From contig NZ_CP023315.3 in the NCBI RefSeq assembly GCF_002310375.3, positions 434,001 through 498,000 of the forward strand: DNA of 64,000 nucleotides, read 5' to 3'. Shown one piece after another: positions 32,971-41,268 of the stretch (position 1 is its first letter; each line of letters opens with the position of its first letter). The notes beneath the pieces were generated by a model that saw only the letters and a program-made list of their open reading frames with translations, had not been told where the DNA came from and searched no databases. The position numbers and the translations under genes are program-made. This DNA is from Caulobacter vibrioides (GTDB lineage: Bacteria > Pseudomonadota > Alphaproteobacteria > Caulobacterales > Caulobacteraceae).

Positions 32971-33816
32971 ATGATCGCCATCGAGAAGGGCGGAGCCCGC
33001 CTGGTGTTCGCGCCGGAGGTCGGCGGCGCGGTGGCGGCGTTTACGGTCGACGGGCGCGACGTGTTGCGGCCCATGGCGGCGGGCGCTGAAGACGCCTTGC
33101 TGACGGCGAGCTTCCCGCTGGTCCCGTTCTGCAATCGCATCCCGAACGGGCAGTTCGTGTTCGAGGGACGGACGGTGACCTTGCCGCCGAACCTGCAGGG
33201 ACATCCCCATCCTCTGCATGGCCAAGGCTGGCGCGCGCCATGGGCTTTGGAAAGCGCCGAGGCCGGGCAAGCCGTATTGGCCTTCGCGCATTCAGCCGGT
33301 GATTGGCCTTGGTCCTACCGCGCCGAGCAGGCTTTCGTGCTCGACGAGACGGGTTTTCGGGTGACGCTGACGATCACCAACACGGGTGAGGACGTCATGC
33401 CTGCGGGTCTGGGCTTCCATCCCTATTTTCCGGCCCGGGCGGGCGAGCGCCTCGCGGCGCTTAACGACGGGGTCTGGCTTATCGACGCCGACGTCTTGCC
33501 CACGGTCCATCAGGCGGGGCGGTGGGGACCAGACTGGGCTGCGGGCGCGCCGGTCGCCGGACATGCTTTGATCGATCACTGCTACACCGGCTGGAACCAG
33601 CGCGCGGTGCTCAGCGCGCCTGGTCAGCCGGACACCGTCCTCACGGCCTCGCCCGACTGCGCATGGCTGCACGTCTATGTTCCGCCGGGTGAGGACTACT
33701 ACTGCGTAGAGCCCTGCGCGAGCCGCCCCAATCCGTTTGGGGAGGGGGAGACGGGCATGACGGTGCTGCGTCCGGGCGAGCATCGCTCCATCTGGATGGA
33801 GATCGCTACGGGATGA
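32971..33816 (+). CDS. Aldose 1-epimerase (mutarotase) family
   Basis: A 281-residue galactose-mutarotase-like beta-sandwich. Seen: FCNRIPNGQF, HPHPLHGQGW and GLGFHPYF carrying the two catalytic His, and YYCVEPCASRPNPF with the catalytic Glu. It interconverts alpha and beta anomers of a hexose or related sugar. GGGAG precedes the ATG. Its 3' end overlaps the convergent lytic transglycosylase gene by 11 bases. Confidence 0.88.
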   Translation: MIAIEKGGARLVFAPEVGGAVAAFTVDGRDVLRPMAAGAEDALLTASFPLVPFCNRIPNGQFVFEGRTVTLPPNLQGHPHPLHGQGWRAPWALESAEAGQAVLAFAHSAGDWPWSYRAEQAFVLDETGFRVTLTITNTGEDVMPAGLGFHPYFPARAGERLAALNDGVWLIDADVLPTVHQAGRWGPDWAAGAPVAGHALIDHCYTGWNQRAVLSAPGQPDTVLTASPDCAWLHVYVPPGEDYYCVEPCASRPNPFGEGETGMTVLRPGEHRSIWMEIATG

Positions 33817-35104
33817 TCCCGGCCTGCGCCTTCAGGCGCGCGACCATATCGTTCGACAGGTAACCGTCGGCGGGCAGTTGCTGGCTCTGTTGCCACGCGC
33901 GCAGCGCGCGGCGCGTGCCGGCTCCGATGACGCCGTCGGCGGGGCCGGGATTGAAGCCCACGCGGGCCAGGGCGATCTGGGCGGCCATCCGATCCGACAT
34001 CGACAGCGGCGTTTCCACCGGCCACGGCGTGATGGGGGCCGCGCCGCCGGCAAACCGGTCGGCAAGCAGGCCGATGCCGAGGGCGTAGGACGTCGAGTTG
34101 TTATAGGTCCGGATCGCGAAGTGATTGGGCAGGGCCAGAAACGCCGGTCCCGCCGCGCCGGCCGGCAGGATCAGCATGGCGGGCGAGGCTGCGTCCTGCG
34201 GCGTCCAGGGAAGGCCGTCAGCGCGCCGTACGCCGCGCGCCTCCCACCAGGCGGGAACCTCCCGGGGACCTTCGGTGACTGCGTAATCGAAGCCGGGCGG
34301 GAGGATCACTTCCTTGGCCCAGCCCACGTTCCGCTTCCAGCCGCCACGGGTCAGAAGGTTGGCGGCCGAGGCCAGGGCGTCGGCGTCCGAGCCCCAGATG
34401 TCGCGCCGCCCATCACCGTCGAAATCGACGGCCGTCGCCCGGAAGCTGGTCGGAATGAACTGGGTCTGACCCATGGCGCCGGCCCACGAGCCCTTGAGCT
34501 GAGCGCGCGTGACCTCGCCGGAATCGATGATCTTCAGGGCCGCGATCAGTTCGCCCTCGGCCCAGGCGCGGCGGCGGCCGTCGGCGGCCAGGCTGACCAT
34601 TGAGCGGACGACGTCGAAATTGCCCTGCAACTGACCGAACGCCGACTCCATGGCCCACACCGCCAGGAGAATGTCGCGCGGCACGCCGTACCGGGCCTCG
34701 ATCTCCAACAGGAAGGCGAGTTGTTCGCGCTTGTTGCGGCCTACGGCGACGCGGTCTTCGCTGATCACGCCGCGGATATAGTCGCCGACCGGCTTGGAGA
34801 ACTCGGGCTGACGAGTGTCGAGGCTGATCACCCTGGGATCGGGGATGACGCCGCTCAGTTCGCGGTTCAGCAGGTCTGGCGACAGCCCGGCGGCCAAGGC
34901 GCGGCCGCGGAAATCCTGCATCCAGGTGTCAAAGGCGAGTTCGCCGGCGGGGACAGGCGTCTGCGGCGTCGGCGCGGGCATAGTGGGCGTCTGCGGCGCG
35001 GGCGGCGGCGGCGCGGGGCTGATCACAGTCAGCGGTCCCTGCGGGGAGGTGTCCGCGCAGCCGGCAAGCAAGAGAACGAGAAAGACGCGACGATCCATGG
35101 CCAT
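33806..35104 (-). CDS. Lytic murein transglycosylase lipoprotein (MltB type)
   Basis: A 432-residue lipoprotein (lipobox LLAGC, Cys16) with a Pro-rich linker, an MltB-type SLT domain (about 55-355) and a C-terminal peptidoglycan-binding_1 domain (about 370-430: LARVGFNPGPADGVIGAGTRRALRAW in two parts). The catalytic Glu is in AVWAMESAFG; GAMGQTQFIPTSF is the conserved substrate-groove block. It cleaves the MurNAc-GlcNAc bond giving 1,6-anhydro ends at the outer membrane. Two tandem in-frame ATGs (35104 and 35098) could serve as start. Confidence 0.92.
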   Translation of the reverse strand: MAMDRRVFLVLLLAGCADTSPQGPLTVISPAPPPPAPQTPTMPAPTPQTPVPAGELAFDTWMQDFRGRALAAGLSPDLLNRELSGVIPDPRVISLDTRQPEFSKPVGDYIRGVISEDRVAVGRNKREQLAFLLEIEARYGVPRDILLAVWAMESAFGQLQGNFDVVRSMVSLAADGRRRAWAEGELIAALKIIDSGEVTRAQLKGSWAGAMGQTQFIPTSFRATAVDFDGDGRRDIWGSDADALASAANLLTRGGWKRNVGWAKEVILPPGFDYAVTEGPREVPAWWEARGVRRADGLPWTPQDAASPAMLILPAGAAGPAFLALPNHFAIRTYNNSTSYALGIGLLADRFAGGAAPITPWPVETPLSMSDRMAAQIALARVGFNPGPADGVIGAGTRRALRAWQQSQQLPADGYLSNDMVARLKAQAGIIP

Positions 35105-35201
35105 GCGCTAGAAGCTACCGGGGTTCGGGTGAAAGCTTCAATCACAAGCGCGCCAGACGGGTGAAGTTCCCGGCCTGCGGCGCGAAAGGGCCCGGAGCGC
35201 A

Positions 35202-35230
35202 TTGACTCGGGCCCGCGTCCTGACTATACG
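35202..35230 (+). promoter_or_regulatory. Sigma-70-type promoter for rpmJ
   Basis: TTGACT, exactly 17 bases, then TATACG, is the best housekeeping promoter in the window. It implies a leader of about 75 bases before the rpmJ ATG. Confidence 0.65.
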
Positions 35231-35313
35231 CACCGCCTCCGAAACACCCGGACGTTCCGGCCGTCGTCTTGCGCGCGCCCGAACCTCTCCGCTGAGTACA
35301 GACAGAGACGGTC

Positions 35314-35439
35314 ATGAAGGTTCGCAGCTCGCTGAAGTCGCTCAAGGGTCGCCACCGCGACTGCAAGATGGTCCGCCGCAAGGGCGTCATCTACATCATC
35401 AACAAGACCGACCCGCGCTTCAAAGCCAAGCAAGGCTGA
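35314..35439 (+). CDS. rpmJ: 50S ribosomal protein L36
   Basis: A 41-residue L36: [20 protein letters not shown], then [20 protein letters not shown]. Only one cysteine is present, so this is the zinc-free (C-minus) form with the usual C-terminal extension. It is preceded by a strong promoter and its TGA overlaps the ATG of the next gene by one base. Confidence 0.95.
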
Positions 35440-36056
35440 TGACGCGCCCTCGTCCCAGAGCCGTTCTCTGGGACGTCGGCAACGTCATCGTGCGCTGGGA
35501 CCCCCGCGCACTGTATGCGAAGATCTTCAAGGAGCCGGCCGATCTCGACCGGTTCCTTTCACATGTCTGCACCCTGGATTGGCATGTCGAGCATGATCGC
35601 GGCGTTGCGTTCGCCGACAACGCCGCGCCGCTGATCGCACGCTTCCCGGAGTACGCCGCCGAGATCCGCGCCTGGGACGAACGCTTCGACGAGATGCTGT
35701 CGAGACCGATTCCCGAGACCGCCGCTGTGATCGAAGCCCTGGCCGCCCGTGACACACCGCAGTTTGCGCTCACGAACATGCCCCAGAGCAAGTGGCCGGG
35801 CGTGCAGGCTATCTCGCCCAAGCATTTCGGCTTGTTCCGCGACGCCATCGTCTCGGGCGATGAAGGCGTGATCAAGCCCGATCGCCGGATCTACGAGATC
35901 GTGCTGGCGCGGACGGGCCTGTCGGCGGGCGACCTGCTGTTCATCGATGACAGCGCGGCCAATATCGCCGCTGCCGAGGCCTTGGGCTTCCACACCCACC
36001 ATTTCACCGATCCAGCGCGTGTGCGCGACGCGGTCGAGGCGCACGGCCTGATCTGA
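35439..36056 (+). CDS. HAD-IA hydrolase, YihX-like phosphatase
   Basis: A 205-residue haloacid-dehalogenase-like protein. Motif I is LWDVGNVIVRWD: nucleophile Asp but Gly at the usual second Asp, as in the YihX (glucose-1-phosphatase) group that has DLGNV. Also seen: motif II LTNM, motif III Lys in VIKPDRRIY, motif IV FIDDS. A sugar-phosphate phosphatase role is likely, the substrate uncertain. It starts at the ATG overlapping the rpmJ stop, so the two are co-translated. Confidence 0.85.
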   Translation: MTRPRPRAVLWDVGNVIVRWDPRALYAKIFKEPADLDRFLSHVCTLDWHVEHDRGVAFADNAAPLIARFPEYAAEIRAWDERFDEMLSRPIPETAAVIEALAARDTPQFALTNMPQSKWPGVQAISPKHFGLFRDAIVSGDEGVIKPDRRIYEIVLARTGLSAGDLLFIDDSAANIAAAEALGFHTHHFTDPARVRDAVEAHGLI

Positions 36057-36126
36057 CGAAATGCGTGGCGAGATGGCGCGAAGGCCCCTATCTGCGGCCC
36101 TCGTTGTCTCGATCCGGAGCCCCTCC

Positions 36127-37002
36127 ATGAACGTCTCGATGATCGGCCTCGGCGCCATGGGGGCGGCCATGGTCCGCAATCTGCTGGCCAAGGGCGTGAC
36201 GGTGACGGTGTGGAACCGCTCACGCGCCATTGTTGACGAATTGGCCGCCGAGGGCGCGATCCCGGCCCGCGATATCGATCAGGCCCTCGACGCCGACATC
36301 GTGCTGTCCATGCTGGCCCATGATCAGGCGATGCGGGAAGTTTTGATCGACAGCGGAGCCCTGGCGCGGGCGCGCAAGGGCGTGGTCCACATCAACCTCG
36401 CGACCATCTCCACCGCGCTCGCCGGAGAACTGTCTGCGCTGCATGCCGAACGGGGTCTTGGCTATGTGGCCGCGCCCGTCTTCGGCCGCCCGCCTGTGGC
36501 CCAGGCCGGCGGGCTGAACGTGCTGGCCGCCGGCGCGCCGGACGCCGTGGCGACCGCCATGCCTGTCCTCGAGATGCTGGCCGCCAAGGTCTGGCCGCTG
36601 GGCGCCGATCCCGTCCGCGCCAACGCCCTGAAGCTGGCGGGTAACTTCATGATCGTCTCGGCCATCGAGTCGATGGGCGAAGCCGTGGCGCTGGGCGAGG
36701 CCTATAGCGTTCCTGCGCCCGAGTTGCTGGACATGCTCAGCAGCACCCTGTTCGCCGCGCCGATCTACAAGATCTATGGCGGCATGATCGCCGAACGCCG
36801 CTACGCCCCGCCCGGCTTCGCCGCCGAACTCGGCCTGAAGGATGTGCGGCTCGTGCTGGACGCGGCCGAGGCCAAGGGGCTGTCGATGCCGCTGGCCGAT
36901 CTGGCCGAGGCGAGCCTGGAGATGCTGCTCAGCGGCGAAGAGAAGAATCTCGATCTGGCGGCCCTGGCCGAGGTGGCGCGAGCCAGGGTCGAAGGAAGGT
37001 AG
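36127..37002 (+). CDS. Beta-hydroxyacid dehydrogenase family oxidoreductase
   Basis: A 291-residue NAD(P)-dependent dehydrogenase of the 3-hydroxyisobutyrate/glyoxylate reductase group. Seen: N-terminal GLGAMGAAMVRNL nucleotide motif, HINLATIS, a substrate-site VAAPVFGRPP (where classical members have D-A-P-V-S-G), and LKLAGNFM with the catalytic Lys. The departures from consensus suggest a divergent substrate. GGAGC precedes ATG 36127. Confidence 0.85.
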   Translation: MNVSMIGLGAMGAAMVRNLLAKGVTVTVWNRSRAIVDELAAEGAIPARDIDQALDADIVLSMLAHDQAMREVLIDSGALARARKGVVHINLATISTALAGELSALHAERGLGYVAAPVFGRPPVAQAGGLNVLAAGAPDAVATAMPVLEMLAAKVWPLGADPVRANALKLAGNFMIVSAIESMGEAVALGEAYSVPAPELLDMLSSTLFAAPIYKIYGGMIAERRYAPPGFAAELGLKDVRLVLDAAEAKGLSMPLADLAEASLEMLLSGEEKNLDLAALAEVARARVEGR

Positions 37003-37091
37003 TGGACGGTCGCTGAATCGCGCTTCCCAGCGGCGCGGCTTCGAACTAGGTTCCGCGCCTCCGAATTCCAGCCTTTCTGCGAGACCGCCTC

Positions 37092-37361
37092 ATGGCCGAC
37101 GACGCCATTCCCCACGCCGACGTCCTGAATTCGACCGCCCAGGGTCAGCTGAAGTCGATCATCGAGCGCGTCGAGCGTCTTGAGGTCGAGAAGGCCGAGA
37201 TCATGGAGCAGATCAAGGAAGTCTACGCCGAAGCCAAGGGCAACGGTTTCGACGTCAAGGTGCTCAAGAAGGTGGTCCGTATCCGCAAGCAGGACCGCGC
37301 CAAGCGCCAGGAAGAGGACGCGATCCTCGACCTCTATCTGTCGGCCATCGGCGAGATCTAG
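37092..37361 (+). CDS. gapR: Nucleoid-associated protein GapR (DUF2312)
   Basis: An 89-residue, largely alpha-helical DUF2312 protein; the sequence (GQLKSIIERVERLEVEKAEI, then KGNGFDVKVLKKVVRIRKQD) is the GapR type described in Caulobacter. GapR forms multimers that clamp overtwisted AT-rich DNA ahead of forks and RNA polymerase and helps topoisomerases; it is needed for normal replication and division. The heptad-like helix at 20-45 and the basic helix at 60-75 are visible. No strong ribosome site is seen. Confidence 0.93.
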   Translation: MADDAIPHADVLNSTAQGQLKSIIERVERLEVEKAEIMEQIKEVYAEAKGNGFDVKVLKKVVRIRKQDRAKRQEEDAILDLYLSAIGEI

Positions 37362-37408
37362 ATTTTTCGGCGTGCGTCGGCGCGCGGCGTGCGGGATAGT
37401 CTCTCCCC

Positions 37409-37744
37409 ATGCGCGCCAAGCCGCCTGATCCCAAGGAACAAGCCAAGCGGGCCGCGCTGAACGCCTTGAAGCGCGCCCGCCGCGCCGCCGAGAAGGCCGG
37501 CGTCGAGCTCTCCGAATGGGAGGGCGAGTTCCTCACCAGCGTCGCGCAGCGCGTCGAGACCTATGGACGCGCCTTCTCCGATCCGGAGAAGGGCGCCCGC
37601 GGGCAGGCTCTGTCGGGCAACCAGGCGATCAAGCTCAAGGAAATCGTCCGCAAGGCCAAGGGCGAGAAGAAGCCCATGAAGCGCGGCAAGGGTTTCGGCC
37701 AGCCCCGCCGCGCCGCGACCTCGGCGCCCCAAGACGAGGATTGA
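37409..37744 (+). CDS. Basic conserved protein of unknown function
   Basis: A 111-residue, strongly basic, helical protein (KEQAKRAALNALKRARRAAE, a WEGEF motif near 42, KEIVRKAKGEKKPMKRGKGF near the end). It follows gapR by 47 bases on the same strand. It could bind nucleic acid, but no family is recognised. Confidence 0.7.
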   Translation: MRAKPPDPKEQAKRAALNALKRARRAAEKAGVELSEWEGEFLTSVAQRVETYGRAFSDPEKGARGQALSGNQAIKLKEIVRKAKGEKKPMKRGKGFGQPRRAATSAPQDED

Positions 37745-37871
37745 TCCGCCCCTTGTGAGCGGCTAAAGCAACCGCCCCCGGAGCGCAATTTTCCCGTGCG
37801 GCGCGTACAGCCCCACAATCTGGAATTTTCGTCCCAAAGGCTTACCAAAAACTGCCGTTCGTCGAACCGCG

Positions 37872-37888
37872 TTAAGATCTTGGTAACC
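37872..37888 (+). promoter_or_regulatory. Near-consensus CtrA box
   Basis: TTAA-GATCTTG-GTAACC fits TTAA-N7-TTAACC with one mismatch. It lies in the 299-base non-coding stretch before the gene at 38044, which also holds the AT-rich repeat at 37903. Confidence 0.4.
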
Positions 37889-37902
37889 GCACTGGGGGAA
37901 AA

Positions 37903-37918
37903 TGTGAACAATTGTAAA
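37903..37918 (+). promoter_or_regulatory. Direct repeat TGTGAA-N4-TGTAAA (site 3)
   Basis: TGTGAACAATTGTAAA has the same 10-bp period as the sites at 26262 and 31611. It lies 126 bases before the ATG of the winged-helix-like gene, within the most AT-rich part of this gap. Confidence 0.4.
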
Positions 37919-38043
37919 GAGTTAATGGTTTTCATGTTGTGAGGCTCTGGGCTGCGGGCGGACGCGGTTCCAGGTTCGAGGCGCGCGGGGGATATCCCGC
38001 GGCGGGCGCTAAGTGTCCTCACGACTTCTCGGAACTAAGGACA

Positions 38044-38508
38044 ATGGCGACCACATACCAATACCTGCTGCGCCGTAAGGCGGAGCTGGAAACCCGCATG
38101 GTTGAAGCTCAGCGACGGGCCCAAGCCCCGTTCGAAAGCGAACTGAGAGCGATCCTCTTGGCGCTGGATGCGCTGCGACAGGCCGGCATGGCCGAGCGAC
38201 TGACGGCCGGAGAGGCGCCCGCCTTCGCGCCGCCGACGCCGGGCAAGCGCGGACGTCGCGGTCGTTCAACCCGTGACATGATCTTGATGACCTTGGCCCA
38301 AGCGCCGGGCCTCAACGAGGCTGAGATCGCCCGCCAACTGGACCACCGTTGGAGCCGACCCGTCACGCCCGCCGTGGTCGGGCGAGAACTGGAGCCCCTC
38401 GCGATGGAAGGGCTGGTGAAGCGTTCCGGCGCGGGGTGGGTCAGGGTCGAGGAGCCGACCGAGAGGACCGAAGCGGAGCCGAGTTTTCTCGCCGCGTCAG
38501 GCCACTAA
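38044..38508 (+). CDS. Coiled-coil protein with C-terminal winged-helix-like domain
   Basis: A 154-residue protein: N-terminal helix pair (YQYLLRRKAELETRMVEAQ, about 4-60), a basic Gly/Arg linker (GKRGRRGRSTRD) and a helix-turn-helix-like segment (about 80-138: ILMTLAQAPGLNEAEIARQL, then VVGRELEPLAMEGLVKRSGA). A DNA-binding regulator is plausible. TAAGGAC lies 4 bases before the ATG. The long upstream gap contains a CtrA-like box and a regulator-type direct repeat. Its TAA stop is inside the repeat at 38505. Confidence 0.68.
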   Translation: MATTYQYLLRRKAELETRMVEAQRRAQAPFESELRAILLALDALRQAGMAERLTAGEAPAFAPPTPGKRGRRGRSTRDMILMTLAQAPGLNEAEIARQLDHRWSRPVTPAVVGRELEPLAMEGLVKRSGAGWVRVEEPTERTEAEPSFLAASGH

Positions 38509-38612
38509 AGCATTTTTCGAGCGAAGCGGCTCCGGTTCGCGTGAAGAAAAATGCTTCAAAACAAGGGACTAGAGCTCGCGGCCTGACGCAGTCAGGTCGC
38601 GAAACGCTCTTG
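38505..38612 (+). repeat. 108-bp two-hairpin repeat (element A), copy 1
   Basis: AGCATTTTTC and GAAAAATGCT form one inverted repeat, and GCGGCCTGACGCAGTCAGG-type sequence a second. It is nearly identical to the reverse complement of 63303-63410. The leading CTAA supplies the stop of the preceding gene. Confidence 0.88.
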
Positions 38613-38623
38613 GATCAAGCATG

Positions 38624-38674
38624 TAAAGCCCTTCCAACGCTTTGGATGACTCCATCCAAAGCTGAAAGGCTCTA
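38624..38674 (+). repeat. 51-bp palindrome (element B) with central CcrM site
   Basis: Arms around CAACGCTTTGGATGACTCCA with TCCAAAGC; GACTC (GANTC, the CcrM methylation site) is at 38648-38652, in the loop. Related to 6321-6372 and 61503-61554. With element A next to it this makes a composite of about 170 bp, like the Caulobacter intergenic repeats described as linked to CcrM sites. Confidence 0.8.
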
Positions 38675-38703
38675 GGGGCTGGAGGGCCGGGATTGCCGCC
38701 CTC

Positions 38704-38804
38704 TCAGCTCCTGGATGACACCTGTTTGGTCGTCGCGCGCGCGGGCTTGAGCAGAGCCTTCAGGCGCTGCTCGCGCGACAGCGGCCGCAGGATCAGCGGG
38801 CTCA

Positions 38805-38805
<1 letters not shown>
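38704..38805 (-). CDS. Candidate 33-residue ORF coupled to tacA
   Basis: An ATG overlapping the tacA stop (TGATG) opens a 34-codon frame: LILRPLSREQRLKALLKPAR, then a Thr/Ser-rich end. The product is basic and helical. Coupling makes translation likely when tacA is translated, but the frame is short and coding status is uncertain. Confidence 0.35.
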
Positions 38806-40271
<1,466 letters not shown>

Positions 40272-40380
40272 TGGGCACATCCACCAGAACCGGCCATGTC
40301 CACGTGGGACAAGGCTCTTGTTGGTTCAGAGTGATACAGGCCTTGGGTAAACACCGGCTTTCGCAGAGGTGTCGCGAACC

Positions 40381-40398
40381 TTAAATGGTATAGTTAAC
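40381..40398. promoter_or_regulatory. CtrA-like half-sites upstream of tacA
   Basis: TTAA and TTAAC are present 9 bases apart (the CtrA consensus needs 7), about 110 bases upstream of tacA. CtrA is known to drive tacA in Caulobacter, so these may be weak half-sites. Confidence 0.3.
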
Positions 40399-40499
40399 AG
40401 TGACTTCCCAGCGCGGAGGCGCGATGGCGGCAAACGTGACAGGCGGTAAGCGTTTGCTTCTTCGCGCTCGACCCGGCTGGATCGGGCTGGACTTCCAAG

Positions 40500-40530
40500 C
40501 TGGCGCCAAGGATCGTGGCGCCAGGGTTTT
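40500..40530 (+). other. Hairpin with T run in the leader of the membrane-protein gene
   Basis: CTGGCGCCA and TGGCGCCAG form a perfect 9-bp stem with a 7-base loop, followed by GGTTTT. It is 35 bases before ATG 40565, so it could be an attenuator or a terminator of an upstream transcript. Confidence 0.45.
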
Positions 40531-40564
40531 GCTCGAGGGCGAAGTCTGGAGCCAGGGGGGCGCC

Positions 40565-41212
40565 ATGTTCGTCGGACACTATGCGGGCGCGCTTGTCGCC
40601 AAGGCGATCGAGCCGCGCGCGCCGCTTTGGAGCTATGTTCTGGCTTGCCAGGCCATGGACATCGCTTGGGGCGGCTTAATCATCGCGGGTGTGGAGACGG
40701 TGTCCGTCGATCATAGCCTGCCGGGCAGCGCCCTCGTGCTGTCCCACATGCCTTACACGCACAGCCTGCCGGCCGCCGCCTTATGGTCCGTCGCGGTGGC
40801 GGTGGTGCTGGCCCTGCTTCTCAAGCTGCCCAAGCGCGCTAGCCTTTTCATCGGCTTGGCCGTGCTATCGCACTGGCTGCTCGACTTCCTGGTCCATCGT
40901 CCCGACCTGCCGCTCTTGTGGAGCGGTCCCAAGGTTGGCCTTGGCCTCTGGGACCATGCGGTTCTGGAGCAGGCCGTCGAGATGGGCCTGCTGGCGATGG
41001 CCGGTGCGGCCTGGGCTTGGCGACGTGGTCAGGAGGGACGGGGCTGGGTCGGCGCCGTCGGGTTTCTGGGCTTCCTGCTCGTCTTGCAGATCGTCCCGCT
41101 GCTCAAACCGCTGGCCGAGGATCCGGTCGGCCTGGGGTCTTCGGCCATCGCGACCTACTTGATCGTGGGCCTCGTGGCGTTCTTCGCAGAGTTCAGAACG
41201 CGCAAAGCCTGA
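40565..41212 (+). CDS. Polytopic membrane protein, DUF457/YdjM-like
   Basis: A 215-residue protein with about six membrane helices and conserved His/Asp residues in the loops: MFVGHYAGALVAK, LACQAMDIAWG, VDHSLPGSALVLSHMPYTHS and LSHWLLDFLVHRPDLPL. The His and Asp pattern resembles the DUF457 (YdjM) membrane-bound metal-dependent hydrolases. ATG at 40565 follows a G-rich site by 4 bases; the frame is open upstream, but that part is not membrane-like. Confidence 0.72.
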   Translation: MFVGHYAGALVAKAIEPRAPLWSYVLACQAMDIAWGGLIIAGVETVSVDHSLPGSALVLSHMPYTHSLPAAALWSVAVAVVLALLLKLPKRASLFIGLAVLSHWLLDFLVHRPDLPLLWSGPKVGLGLWDHAVLEQAVEMGLLAMAGAAWAWRRGQEGRGWVGAVGFLGFLLVLQIVPLLKPLAEDPVGLGSSAIATYLIVGLVAFFAEFRTRKA

Positions 41213-41268
41213 AACCTTGGGGGCTCAAGCATTGCGCGGCGGGGGGCGAGCGCCCTATCTGCTGATCC

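Noticed and set aside
40424-40564. N-terminal extension of the DUF457-like membrane protein from an ATG at 40424
   Set aside because: The extension is hydrophilic and contains a perfect hairpin with a T run; the ATG at 40565 has a strong ribosome site and begins the membrane fold.
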